A stretch of 64,000 nt of DNA from Candidatus Soleaferrea massiliensis AP7 (GTDB lineage: Bacteria; Bacillota; Clostridia; Oscillospirales; Ruminococcaceae), in assembly GCF_000820765.1 (NCBI RefSeq), contig NZ_CCYH01000018.1:62001-126000 (forward strand), written 5' to 3'. This document shows positions 26,362 through 35,158 of the stretch, one piece after another (the first letter of the stretch is position 1; each line of letters opens with the position of its first letter). A model generated the notes under the pieces. That model was not told the origin of the DNA and did not search any database. It saw nothing but the letters and a program-made list of their open reading frames with translations. Position numbers and translations under genes: made by a program.

Positions 26362-26481
26362 TCATTTTTGTGATTTCTTCAGTTTTTCATAACCTTTGCC
26401 GGAACCATTTTTTCCTTTTTGTATAGTTTACACACATGAAAAAAAACTGTTTTTAATTTGAAAACAGTGTGGATGCAATCT

Positions 26482-26510
26482 TGACGAAGCTCTCATTTCC
26501 CCGTATACTA
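26482..26510 (+). promoter_or_regulatory. Promoter of the lipoprotein gene
   Basis: TTGACG, a 17-nt spacer and TATACT, 117 nt upstream of the start. A hairpin with ACTGTTTT / GAAAACAGT arms lies just upstream (26445-26468). Confidence 0.65.
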
Positions 26511-26626
26511 TATTGGATAGAATGGAAAAATAGCCTGTAACGGCCCTGTTGCAGGGACAGGCTTTGATGAAAGCATCCGCTGCGGCGGATCACATGAATT
26601 TAAGACGAGAAAAGGAAGTACCCATC

Positions 26627-27469
26627 ATGAATATGAAAAAAATCCTGACCGTGCTGCTGGCATGCAGCTTTATCTTTGTATTTGCCGCCTGCGGCGCGAA
26701 CAAGGAAGCCGAGATGCAGAACCGCACCGAACTGACCGAGGTGGACGCGCAGGAATTCATCAAGGAAGTCGAGCAGGTCAATAAAAACGGCAAGATCACG
26801 GCCTATCATACGGTTGTAAACGATCCGACCAACAAGGTCAAGGACCTTTTGACCGGCAAGAAAAACAAGGTGCATTTCGTTTCCAACGGGGACGGCACCT
26901 TCCAGCTCTACGCCAGCATCAAGGACACCCTGCGCTATGACGGCGTGGCAAATGAGCCGTTTGAGTTCTACTATACCGGCGAGGAGTACGCCGAGATCTA
27001 TGAAAAAATCCGGCAGCAGTATCCGGTCGGCAACTTTGACTTGGTCAAATCGATCGCACGGGTCATCGGTGTCCCAAGCCTGACGCTTGACCCGGATTTC
27101 TTTAAGGATGTCAAGGTCTATCAGACCGAAAACGGCGGTTATCATCTGGAATTTACGTTTGACGTCACCTCTCTGAACAACACGGTTACGGCGACGATCA
27201 GTTTCAATAAGGACAAGATTGCGCAGTGGGCAACCATCCAGGAGGATGCCACGGTCACCGTCGGCGACAACGATGAGAAGCAGACCCGTACGATTGTCAC
27301 CACGCTGGAGTTCAGCAAGATCAATCAGGTGCCGGAGCTGACCCTACCAACCTGGTATGAGGGTATGGATGAGTCCTCGAAGAATACCGCGTCCGAAACT
27401 TCGGGCGCAGCATCCTCCAAAACACAGGAAAGCTCCGCGGCATCCGGGGAGAGCTCTTCAGCGGAATAA
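26627..27469 (+). CDS. Secreted lipoprotein of unknown function
   Basis: A 280-residue protein. The lipoprotein signal ends in lipobox FAAC; the mature part is a mixed alpha/beta domain of about 230 residues with no motif I recognise, followed by a serine-rich tail (residues about 255-280, ETSGAASSKTQESSAASGES). It is probably membrane-anchored outside the cell. The start is ATG 26627 after AAAGGAAG; an open frame back to 26549 has no ribosome site and would block the signal peptide. It has its own promoter and is followed, about 200 nt on, by another unknown gene. Confidence 0.75.
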   Translation: MNMKKILTVLLACSFIFVFAACGANKEAEMQNRTELTEVDAQEFIKEVEQVNKNGKITAYHTVVNDPTNKVKDLLTGKKNKVHFVSNGDGTFQLYASIKDTLRYDGVANEPFEFYYTGEEYAEIYEKIRQQYPVGNFDLVKSIARVIGVPSLTLDPDFFKDVKVYQTENGGYHLEFTFDVTSLNNTVTATISFNKDKIAQWATIQEDATVTVGDNDEKQTRTIVTTLEFSKINQVPELTLPTWYEGMDESSKNTASETSGAASSKTQESSAASGESSSAE

Positions 27470-27676
27470 CACGCATACAACATGCATCATAGGCGGAAAG
27501 CGTGAAGCGTATGTCCGATCATTCTGCCAGCGGAAAGAATTATAAGGTTCGCAGTGTTGTTAAAGCTGCATGACGGCCCGGCCCACAGCAGATGGGAAAG
27601 CGGCTTAGACCCATCCATACGGATATTGCCATGAAAAAGCTTCTGTCTGCATGCAGTATTGAGGAGAAAAAACAAT

Positions 27677-28561
27677 ATGATTTTTTCAAAAAAAGACGGA
27701 ATGATTGATACCAGGCCGACCGCGGCAAGCTGGCCAAAACGGATATTTGAGCTTTCTGATGTGCCGGAACGCTTTCTGCCCGCGCTGCGTCCATGGCTCG
27801 ACAGGGGACTGGAGCCGGCACAGATGATCTTCGTTCCCCGTGTGCAGCACTGGCTGACCGTCATACCGGAAAGTCTGCTTTTCCGGTTTGAACAGGAGGT
27901 GGTGTTTGTAGAGCGCGGCGGAGAGGATGTTCTGGTCATCGAGCAGAAGGATGTACTGGTTGTCCGGCACTATATGGAGCTGCTGAAATGCCAGATGTCC
28001 ATCCTTTACCGGCAGGACGGCGAGATCAGGCGCAAAAGCCTCAGTTACAGCCGGATGTCCGACGATCTGATGGTTGAGATCTACAACACCCTGCTTGGGA
28101 ACCCGCCCGAATATGCGCCGAATCTGTTCCTGCATGACAACACCGCATGCGAGCGGCTGTTTACCGAAAGCTACATGATGTACAACTTTGGAAAGCTGTG
28201 CTACCGGCTCAGCGACCATGTGGAAAGCTTCTTCTGGCAGCGGCGGAAAAAACAGGGGCTGTCAAAGTTCATGAAATCAAAGGCCGATCCGGAAAACCTC
28301 GTGGTCTGCATGACCGACGGCATCTCGATGGTCAACGCGGATTTCTACGGGTTTGAAGCGGTGCATCTTCCGTGGAAAAGCGTACAGGATGTGTCGTTTG
28401 CGGAAGCTGAGGATAAAGCGCCGGCGGTTCTGTCCATTCAAACGGCGGCAAAGAGGTGCTATACCATCCCGATAGAACCCGGCAGGGAGGATGAAGCCCA
28501 GCGTTTTCAGCTGTTTATCCGGCGTTACCGGGATGAGTCTGTGGATCTATCGGTATCATAA
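27677..28561 (+). CDS. Conserved-looking cytoplasmic protein of unknown function
   Basis: A 294-residue protein with no signal peptide or membrane helix. It is rich in aromatic and charged residues. The last 80 residues (LVVCMTDGISMVNADFYGFEA, then VQDVSFAEAED) look like a beta-barrel of PH-like type, but I cannot assign a family. Start ATG 27677 has GAGGAG ten nt upstream, and codon use matches the neighbours, so it is a real gene. A terminator follows directly. It is convergent with the two YbjN-like genes. Confidence 0.7.
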   Translation: MIFSKKDGMIDTRPTAASWPKRIFELSDVPERFLPALRPWLDRGLEPAQMIFVPRVQHWLTVIPESLLFRFEQEVVFVERGGEDVLVIEQKDVLVVRHYMELLKCQMSILYRQDGEIRRKSLSYSRMSDDLMVEIYNTLLGNPPEYAPNLFLHDNTACERLFTESYMMYNFGKLCYRLSDHVESFFWQRRKKQGLSKFMKSKADPENLVVCMTDGISMVNADFYGFEAVHLPWKSVQDVSFAEAEDKAPAVLSIQTAAKRCYTIPIEPGREDEAQRFQLFIRRYRDESVDLSVS

Positions 28562-28570
28562 TAAAAATAA

Positions 28571-28597
28571 AACGGTATAGCATCCAGCTATACCGTT
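28571..28597 (+). terminator. Terminator shared by convergent genes
   Basis: An 11-bp stem (AACGGTATAGC / GCTATACCGTT) with a 5-nt loop, then CATTTTATAA on the plus strand and, read the other way, TTTTATTTTTA. It lies between the genes ending at 28561 and 28632. Confidence 0.88.
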
Positions 28598-28631
28598 CAT
28601 TTTATAATGGCGTATCCAGTAAAATCGGGAA

Positions 28632-29045
28632 TCAGGCCCAGACGGCTTTCATCAGGGCGGGATACAGGTCCGCGGCAATGCTGATCATCCTCAGCATCAG
28701 CTGCATGGCTAGATCGCCGACATTGCCGGGGGTGACAAGCGAGTCGGCCCGCATGACAATTTCGCTGTTGCGGTCAATGTAGCAGGTGATCCAGCGATAT
28801 TTCCTATTAAATTCGTTGAGTGTCTGCAGTAGGCCGTCGGTGACCTCCTTGACCATGCAGAGGTTCCGGGCATGGATGCAGATGGACTGGTCGTCCACAT
28901 TTGTGATGACCGCCAGGCGCAGGACGACATTGGTGTCCTTGATCTGCTGCTGAAACAGAAGCACCTGCTGTTCGTCTCCGGTAACCTGATGGCCCACCTT
29001 TTTTTCGGTGAAAAATTTATGTAATCTTTCCGAATATAAGTTCAT
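28632..29045 (-). CDS. YbjN domain-containing protein, copy 2 of a tandem pair
   Basis: A 137-residue soluble protein similar throughout to the product of the gene just upstream (29068-29490): shared patterns are QRIKD/QQIKD, the KNLCAVKE/RNLCMVKE segment, LNEFNRDYRWI/LNEFNRKYRWI and the SNVGD/GNVGD turn. The fold matches the YbjN (putative sensory transduction regulator) family, whose molecular job is unknown. AGGAG lies nine nt before the ATG. The 22-nt gap to its paralogue suggests one transcript and an origin by gene duplication. Confidence 0.78.
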   Translation of the reverse strand: MNLYSERLHKFFTEKKVGHQVTGDEQQVLLFQQQIKDTNVVLRLAVITNVDDQSICIHARNLCMVKEVTDGLLQTLNEFNRKYRWITCYIDRNSEIVMRADSLVTPGNVGDLAMQLMLRMISIAADLYPALMKAVWA

Positions 29046-29067
29046 GAAAAGCTTCTCCTTCCTTTGT

Positions 29068-29490
29068 TTATTCCTGGGATTCCTTTGCGAATTCTTTCAG
29101 TTTGGGATAGACCAGATTGGCAAGGCCCGCCGCGCGTCCGATCAGCTGCAGACAAACGTCCCCGACATTGCTTTCGGTGACATTGGAGTCGGCGAGCAGG
29201 GTGATCTGGTTGTCGTTGTCGACATAGAAGGAGATCCAGCGGTAATCCCGGTTAAACTCGTTGAGAAGCTCCAGCAGCTTGCGGCCGGACTCTTTGACGG
29301 CACAGAGGTTTTTGGCATAGATCGAGATCGAACTGTCCTCAGGTTTTGTCACAACCAGAAATTTTAAGATGACATCGCTGTCTTTGATTCTCTGCGGCAG
29401 GATGAACGCTTCTTCTTCTTTTCCCGTCTGAGTATAATGAAGGCCTTTTTCATCGAAAAAAGCACGCAGATTGCTTGCAAGATTATTCAT
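29068..29490 (-). CDS. YbjN domain-containing protein, copy 1 of a tandem pair
   Basis: A 140-residue protein with the YbjN-like pattern: N-terminal helix, beta-strands FILPQRIKDSDVILKFLVV, helix KLLELLNEFNRDYRWI, strands ending ITLLADS, and C-terminal helix after NVGDVCLQLIGRA. It is the first gene of the pair and roughly 35-40 % identical by eye to the second. The purine-rich AAAGGGG lies before ATG 29490. Such proteins are sometimes chaperone-like partners of type III systems, but nothing in this window points that way. Confidence 0.78.
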   Translation of the reverse strand: MNNLASNLRAFFDEKGLHYTQTGKEEEAFILPQRIKDSDVILKFLVVTKPEDSSISIYAKNLCAVKESGRKLLELLNEFNRDYRWISFYVDNDNQITLLADSNVTESNVGDVCLQLIGRAAGLANLVYPKLKEFAKESQE

Positions 29491-29595
29491 ATAGTAGCCC
29501 CTTTCAATTGGATATATATCAAGTTTAACATATTTTTATACGTTTTTCAACGTTGTTTTGATAAAAACTGATGAGAATTTAGAAAGGAGAGCACC

Positions 29596-30039
29596 ATGAT
29601 CCGAGATTTTATGGAAAAGGACCGGGAGGAGTACATCCGCCTGTCGGATGCGTTCTATCATTCCTCCGCGGTGCTGCATGCGATTCCCAGAGAAAATTTT
29701 GAGGAGACCTTCCGGCAGATCATGCACAAAAATCCCTATGCGAGGGGGCTTATCATCGAGCATGAAGGCAAAACGGCAGGCTATGCGCTGCTGGCGCTGA
29801 CCTACTCCAATGAGGTTGCCGGGCTGGTTGTCTGGCCGGAGGAGGTCTATATCGACCCGGCGTTTCAGGGGCACGGGCTTGGCACCGAGCTGTTTTGTTT
29901 CCTTGAGAAAGAATATGAGGGCCGGGTCAAGCGGTTTCGTTTAGAGGTGACATCGGTCAACGAGGGCGCTATCCGGCTGTATAAAAAGCTGGGCTATGAA
30001 TCCTTCGACTATCTGCAGATGGTGAAAGACTACGATTGA
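29596..30039 (+). CDS. GNAT family N-acetyltransferase
   Basis: A 147-residue single-domain acetyltransferase. The acetyl-CoA-binding loop is in VYIDPAFQGHGLGTELFCFL (Q/RxxGxG/A motif), followed by the typical NEGAIRLYKKLGYESFDYLQM end. GNAT enzymes transfer acetyl groups to amines of small molecules or proteins; the substrate is unknown. AAAGGAG precedes the ATG by seven nt. It is divergent from the YbjN pair and followed by a palindromic terminator. Confidence 0.9.
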   Translation: MIRDFMEKDREEYIRLSDAFYHSSAVLHAIPRENFEETFRQIMHKNPYARGLIIEHEGKTAGYALLALTYSNEVAGLVVWPEEVYIDPAFQGHGLGTELFCFLEKEYEGRVKRFRLEVTSVNEGAIRLYKKLGYESFDYLQMVKDYD

Positions 30040-30077
30040 TATGGATTCTGTACCATGATCAATAGACGTCATAAAGA

Positions 30078-30113
30078 TAAGAAGCGCCCTTCAAATTTGA
30101 AGGGCGCTTCTTA
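30078..30113 (+). terminator. Perfect palindromic terminator after the GNAT gene
   Basis: 36 nt of exact dyad symmetry (arms starting TAAGAAGCGCCCTTCAAA), followed by TGTTTTG. An 18-bp arm without loop would fold with a small internal turn. Confidence 0.85.
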
Positions 30114-30159
30114 TGTTTTGCCGAATAACCGCGTGTATCAGACTGTATTATCATATGTT

Positions 30160-30380
30160 TGGCAGGGCGGCCGCTGGGCTGCTGCGGTTCAGCATACGGT
30201 ATGTGCCCAGGTGATTTGGCTGCGCAGTGATGGTGCCGTCGTATCTCAGCAGTTTTATTTCGTTTGCCAGGATGCTTTGTTAAGGCGGTTACGGTACTGC
30301 TCTGTACCGGCAGACCGGCGGTTTCCAAGCTGCAATTGTCTGAGTGGTCGTTGTACCGCTGAGATACAGCAGCCCTAGGT
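30160..30380. other. Gene-free stretch with degenerate copies of the 60-nt repeat unit
   Basis: Phrases such as GCAGTTTTATTTCGTTTGCCAGGATG and GAGTGGTCGTTGTACCGCTGAG resemble the units that border the dispersed repeats, but the palindromic core is absent. No gene is visible between 30114 and 30469. Confidence 0.35.
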
Positions 30381-30469
30381 ATCTATCAATTACCGGAAGA
30401 TAAAAAATCTGATGTGAAATTTGCCGATGCCTGTAAAAAGATCATTGTGCGGCGGATGATCCTGCATGG

Positions 30470-33400
30470 TTAAACGGATAAGCTGTCTCCATAAAATCCG
30501 ATCTCACAGATGGTGCGGCTGTTGTACTTTACAATGTGCAGCGACTGTGTTTCTACCGGCTCCGCAAAGTCAAAATAGAAGAGCTTTCCATTGCCGATAA
30601 GCTCATCGGAAACCAGCAGTTCGCCGGTTTCGTTGTTGTAAATCTCGAATTTGCCGGCATTGGTTCCCCATCCGGCATAGATCGCGGCGCATGATATGGC
30701 GCTTCGTTCTTCGAGCGTCACCACCGCATCGAACGGGAACGTCGAGCCGCTTCCCCAGATGTTTGAAAAGTTGGATTTGAATGAAGAGGCCTTGCTGATG
30801 GATTCACGGTCAGTTTCAGGAAGAAGCTCCTGTTCGTCATGCAGAGCGGCAAACGCCCGTTCGATGGGCGCGTGGTTGCCGGAATAGCTCTCAGAAAGTG
30901 CGCCGAGCCGCGAATCGGCAATGGCAAGCCGCGGATGCGAGATGGTGGACGGTGAGCCGATCTCGCCCGGTACAGATGGGACATCCACGCCGATTTTGCG
31001 GTCTGCCGGATATCCGTAGAAGGCCAGCTCGTTGAGCTTGGCGTCGTCGTATTTGACAATGCGTATCCGGTTCGTGCGGATCGATTCGTCCGTCAGAGGG
31101 GTGAGCACCCAGGTGTTATAGGAATCGAGCGCTGAAGTGAAAATCAGGTCGCCTGAGACGTCGTCATAGATTTCCAGCTTCCCGGTGCTGTAGCTGTCAT
31201 AGATGCCGACATAGGTGATGGTGTAATAATCGTCAAAGGTGAGCACACAGTCGTAAGGGTAGGCCCGATCCTTGTGTACCGCGGGGCCGGCCATCTCAGT
31301 GGCCGGTTTCTGAGCGGTCTTGACCCAGGGCGTCGCGGCGGTTGTTTCGGGATTCTGCTCGTCAAACAGATGGCAGAACTGATTCAGCATGAAGTTGTCC
31401 GCACTGGGCGTCTCACCGTTCGCAAGGTTGATCACTTCGTGGTTGTCGAAGGTAACTGTGTCCCTGCTGCCGTTCCGCTCGCCAAGGCGCATCTGCTGCA
31501 CATGGATGAGCTGCTGCGGATAGTGGTCGAAGGCGACGTCCTCGTCGCTTACCTTCAGGAATACCGGCGTTTCGGTTACATCCAGAGATACGGTCCCTGA
31601 TGTTATAGGCAGGAACTGTTTTTCTCCTTCCTTGACGCCGTAAGCCGGGGTGACGAGCGTCGCTTTATGGTGTTCCCCAACCGATAGCTGGTAGTCCGGA
31701 ACCGTGCTGCCGTCGGCTGTCGGCGACCAGACCGCGTAAATTGTCTCAGAGCTGCTGCGGTCGCGGTAGGTGTAGACATATACGTCGTCGCTCTCCTGTA
31801 CATCGACCAGATCCGCATTCTGCAGCGTCTCGGTGGCGGCGGATACATAGTACCAGGATGTTTTTTTATCCCAGTCGCCCTTGCCGGTTGTCAGTCCGCT
31901 GTTGTAGTAGACGCCGCTCCACTCGTCGCGCAGCATGAACATCGACATCCTGTCAAGCCCCTCGCGCTCGCCGACCAGGAAGGCGCGCAGCAGCCGCTGG
32001 GCGCGCGCTTCGGCATAGGCCTCGTTGTCATGGTTGTCCACGCCGCTGATCTGCTTGTCGGATGCGATGACGTCGAATTCCGAAAGCCAGACCTCCCGGC
32101 CGGGCGCGTTTTGTTCGGTCCACTCGACGATATCGCGGGCATGCTCCCGGAAATTCGACCGTTCCGGCGCCTCCTCATCGGTGATGTAATCGTGGTAGTT
32201 GATCACATCGCAGGCAAACTGCCCGTCCGAGCGGTTGTGGTCGAACCAGTTCTTCATCAGGGAAAGATAGCGGGTCGCCTTCGAGCCGCCGGCAAGGCCG
32301 CCCATGGCAAGCTTGAAGTTCTCATCGGCCGTCTTGACGCCGCCGTTTTGGATGCGTCCCTCGTCGCCGTCATAGTCAGCGCTGAGCATCGCCGCATACT
32401 CGTACGGATGGAAATAGCTGTCCTTGGTCTCCCAGGTCTTATCCTGCTCGTTCCAGGATTCCACAGTGTTCAGATAGCCAAGGCCAACCTGCACATCGCC
32501 GTCCGCGACATTCAGCGTAGCTTGATCGACGTCCGGGTTGCTGCCGTAGCGGGCCGCAAAGTTGTACATCGCGTTGCTGTGCAGCGCGTAGGAGGATGGA
32601 TCCAGCGTGTCGGCGCCGTCCGCAATCGGAATGGTATTTTTGATTTTGCTGAAGTCCTCGCCTTCAAGCTGGAAGGCCGGACAGGTCATCTGCATGCAGG
32701 GAATGACCGAAACGCCCATCGACTGCAGGGTCTGATAATAACGGTCCTTGTTCACGATGCTGTTGAAGGAGTGCGCGCCGTCCTTGCCGGTCATCCAGCT
32801 CCAGTTGTAGTATTCGCGCACATTGCCGAGCGCCGCGAGGGCGGTATACGGGTCGTCGCAGAAGGCGTTCGCGCCGATTTTCTGCCCGGAGGTCAGGTTT
32901 TCAGGCTGTGAATCCGCCGGTTTGGGCTGGGTCTTGATGAAATCGCTGTCATCCAGCTCGCGCACCTTATAGCCGTACAGGCCGATTTCATTGATGCCGG
33001 TATCCGAGCTTTGGGAAACGACGCGCAGGTAACGCGTCGGGGTACCCTGGTCAACATGTGAGACGCGGTAGGAATTGTAGTAGTTGGTCGGCAGGTTTCC
33101 AAGCATCTTCCATGCGAACGGCTCCCCGTAAAACACATCCACGGTCGGCGCGCCGTTCATGTCCATATAGCCGATATCGGTGATCACGTAGTAGGCACCC
33201 AGATCAATGTAGAAGCTGGGCTGTCCCCATTGGATGATATAGTTCGGCTGCCAGGTCTTCCCGGCAATTTTGATGTTTGCCTTTTCCGGCGTTTCGGGAA
33301 GCTCGTCCTGGGAGTCGAACAGGATGGCCCCGCCGCGTTTGGTGTGATCGACATGGGAGATGCTCTCATCGACAATGGTGAACGTTTGGGCATCCAGTTT

Positions 33401-33496
33401 TATGGACGTTTGCTGCTGCGGCTGTATGGCCGAAACACCCAGGCCGGATGACAGAAGCGCCGCGGTCAGAAGCAGCGCCAATGGTTTGCGTTTCAT
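30470..33496 (-). CDS. Secreted clan GH-A-like glycoside hydrolase with discoidin-like domains
   Basis: A 1008-residue protein: signal peptide (LALLLTAALLSSGLGVSA), an N-terminal beta-sandwich resembling discoidin/F5-8C modules (about 60-175), a barrel of about 360 residues (about 205-565), a small beta domain (about 590-665), and two C-terminal discoidin-like repeats (about 690-850 and 860-1005), each ending in the NELAFYGYP / CEIGFYGDS pattern. In the barrel the acid/base is likely Glu of VESWNEQD (codon 32447-32449) and the nucleophile Glu of WLSEFDV (32078-32080), the NE...E layout of clan GH-A. The exact GH family is not recognised. It would cleave glycans outside the cell. AGGAGG lies eight nt before the ATG. 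Confidence 0.72.
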   Translation of the reverse strand: MKRKPLALLLTAALLSSGLGVSAIQPQQQTSIKLDAQTFTIVDESISHVDHTKRGGAILFDSQDELPETPEKANIKIAGKTWQPNYIIQWGQPSFYIDLGAYYVITDIGYMDMNGAPTVDVFYGEPFAWKMLGNLPTNYYNSYRVSHVDQGTPTRYLRVVSQSSDTGINEIGLYGYKVRELDDSDFIKTQPKPADSQPENLTSGQKIGANAFCDDPYTALAALGNVREYYNWSWMTGKDGAHSFNSIVNKDRYYQTLQSMGVSVIPCMQMTCPAFQLEGEDFSKIKNTIPIADGADTLDPSSYALHSNAMYNFAARYGSNPDVDQATLNVADGDVQVGLGYLNTVESWNEQDKTWETKDSYFHPYEYAAMLSADYDGDEGRIQNGGVKTADENFKLAMGGLAGGSKATRYLSLMKNWFDHNRSDGQFACDVINYHDYITDEEAPERSNFREHARDIVEWTEQNAPGREVWLSEFDVIASDKQISGVDNHDNEAYAEARAQRLLRAFLVGEREGLDRMSMFMLRDEWSGVYYNSGLTTGKGDWDKKTSWYYVSAATETLQNADLVDVQESDDVYVYTYRDRSSSETIYAVWSPTADGSTVPDYQLSVGEHHKATLVTPAYGVKEGEKQFLPITSGTVSLDVTETPVFLKVSDEDVAFDHYPQQLIHVQQMRLGERNGSRDTVTFDNHEVINLANGETPSADNFMLNQFCHLFDEQNPETTAATPWVKTAQKPATEMAGPAVHKDRAYPYDCVLTFDDYYTITYVGIYDSYSTGKLEIYDDVSGDLIFTSALDSYNTWVLTPLTDESIRTNRIRIVKYDDAKLNELAFYGYPADRKIGVDVPSVPGEIGSPSTISHPRLAIADSRLGALSESYSGNHAPIERAFAALHDEQELLPETDRESISKASSFKSNFSNIWGSGSTFPFDAVVTLEERSAISCAAIYAGWGTNAGKFEIYNNETGELLVSDELIGNGKLFYFDFAEPVETQSLHIVKYNSRTICEIGFYGDSLSV

Positions 33497-33534
33497 TTTT
33501 ATGTCCTCCTGATTATAAAATGGGATATAAGTCC

Positions 33535-33563
33535 ATCATACAGATTAAAATGGACAAAGTCAA
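33535..33563 (-). promoter_or_regulatory. Promoter and possible operator of the GH-A-like gene
   Basis: On the minus strand TTGACT, 17-nt spacer, TATGAT, 39 nt upstream of the ATG. An inverted hexamer GTCCAT (33531-33536) / ATGGAC (33550-33555) overlaps the -10 and spacer, a position suited to a repressor; a third ATGGAC is at 33611. The rest of the gap to 33850 holds no gene that I support. Confidence 0.6.
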
Positions 33564-33850
33564 TCAAATATTCCCTGAAAACCAGGTAAAATACGTCTTT
33601 TTTCAAAGAGATGGACATCCTTTCAGACAGGGAGTGTTTTGAATGGAAGATATGGAAGTATGTGTTTTTATCTTTATGAAGGCAAAAGGAGTCAAGGAGA
33701 AAAAGCTTTCATTATCCATCTCTTTTCCAGATAAAAATATGGATATAATGACCAAAAGGAATAGAGCCTATAAAGGGATGACCGCAATGCTGTTACAACG
33801 GATTGGCATATCCTATCGATACGAATTTCTGAAAAATCATGGTTCTATGC

Positions 33851-33886
33851 AAAAAGGTGCATCGACTTCAGCCGATGCACCTTTTT
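33851..33886 (-). terminator. Terminator of uppP
   Basis: A 14-bp stem (AAAAAGGTGCATCG / CGATGCACCTTTTT) with an 8-nt loop, 17 nt after the uppP stop and ending in TTTTT on both strands. Confidence 0.92.
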
Positions 33887-33902
33887 AAAGATATGGATGA
33901 TG

Positions 33903-34724
33903 TCAGACGAGCAGGAAATACCCCAGTATCAAAGCTCCTAACACAATGCGGTACCAGCCGAATACCTTAAAGTCGTGTTTCTTGATGTATCCCATCAGGA
34001 ACTTGATGGCCGCAATCGAGACAAAGAATGCGACGATCATGCCGACGAGCAGGATGACCAGTTCACTGCCGGTGAAGCTGAAGCCGAATTTCAGCAGGTT
34101 GATCAGGCTGGAGCCGAACATCGCGGGGATGGCGAGGAAGAAGGTGAACTCCGCCGCGGTCGGGCGGGAGATGCCGATCAAAAGCGCAGCGACAATGGTC
34201 GCGCCGGAACGGGAGGTTCCTGGAAAAGCCGCCGCGATCATCTGAAAAATGCCGATAAAGAACGCGGCGCGGTAGGTGATGCCTGAAATGGCGGTTACCC
34301 TGGGATGCTTGCCGCGGTTCATATGCTCGACAACGAGGAACAGCACGCCGAACAGGATCAGCATGATGGCGACTGTCATATAGTTATAGAAAAATTCGTT
34401 CAGCTTGTCCTCCCAGATGCCGATGATGGCGGCAGGGATGGAGGCGACGACAATTTTGAACCACATGGAGAATTTTGGCTTATCCATATGCACGCCGTTC
34501 TCATAACGGAAGGGGAACAGCTTCTTCCAGTACAGGACCACGACCGCCAGAATGGCGCCGAGCTGTACGACCACGAGGAACATCTCCCAGAACGCAGGAC
34601 TGACCTTCAGCGGAAAGAATTCATTGAGCAGGATCATATGGCCGGTACTGCTGATCGGCAGCCATTCGGTGATGCCCTCGACAATTCCGAAGACGATTGC
34701 CTTGATGATTTCAATAAAGTCCAT
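33903..34724 (-). CDS. uppP: Undecaprenyl-diphosphatase
   Basis: A 273-residue BacA/UppP-type membrane protein with about eight helices. The two family motifs are present: GIVEGITEWLPISSTGHMIL near the N-terminus and FPGTSRSGATI in the middle. It dephosphorylates undecaprenyl pyrophosphate at the outer membrane face, recycling the lipid carrier for peptidoglycan and polysaccharide synthesis; extra copies give bacitracin tolerance. AAGGAG lies before ATG 34724. It is a single-gene unit with a strong terminator. Confidence 0.95.
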   Translation of the reverse strand: MDFIEIIKAIVFGIVEGITEWLPISSTGHMILLNEFFPLKVSPAFWEMFLVVVQLGAILAVVVLYWKKLFPFRYENGVHMDKPKFSMWFKIVVASIPAAIIGIWEDKLNEFFYNYMTVAIMLILFGVLFLVVEHMNRGKHPRVTAISGITYRAAFFIGIFQMIAAAFPGTSRSGATIVAALLIGISRPTAAEFTFFLAIPAMFGSSLINLLKFGFSFTGSELVILLVGMIVAFFVSIAAIKFLMGYIKKHDFKVFGWYRIVLGALILGYFLLV

Positions 34725-35125
34725 AGCTTCACTCCTTGCAAAGATAAGTACAGGATGTAGTTTCAGCCGCAGGCCGAATGGAATTGACAGGGCCGCGGCC
34801 GGAACATAACAGTTTTTATTTTACCATGATTCTGTGAAGATTCCGACAAGGATATGAAAATTCCTGTTTCGGTATCGTTATTTTTACGAGGTGACACGAT
34901 GAAAGTCTGCAGCAGGGGTGCAAAACTCAAAACAGCCTGTTTTTAGGACAATCAAGCGGTTACCGGCAGCATCAGAGCCGTTCACGTGTAAACGGCTGAC
35001 CGATAAGCGGCATTCACTATAGTGAACCTATCAAAAGCAACGACAGGGATTTCGATGGAAAAAAGAGAGAAGGATCATGAGACAGATTATATTTTTAAAA
35101 ACAAAGCGCCGGTTTCATAAAACAG
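34725..35125. other. Gene-free stretch upstream of uppP
   Basis: About 400 nt between divergently placed regions. It contains only weak short ORFs; the best ribosome-site candidate (GAGAAGG before an ATG at 35077) leads into a frame that runs through the terminator at 35126 and antisense to the next gene, so I do not call it. Confidence 0.45.
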
Positions 35126-35153
35126 GGCAGGATATCCGACTCGATATCCTGCC
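35126..35153 (-). terminator. Terminator of the GNAT-like gene
   Basis: An 11-bp stem (GGCAGGATATC / GATATCCTGCC) with a 6-nt loop, five nt after the stop codon; TTTT follows on the plus strand and CTGTTTTATG on the minus strand. Confidence 0.8.
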
Positions 35154-35158
35154 TTTTG

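Noticed and set aside
33643..33888. 81-codon plus-strand ORF before uppP
   Set aside because: Its last codons are the arms of the uppP terminator, and it has no convincing homology or conserved features.
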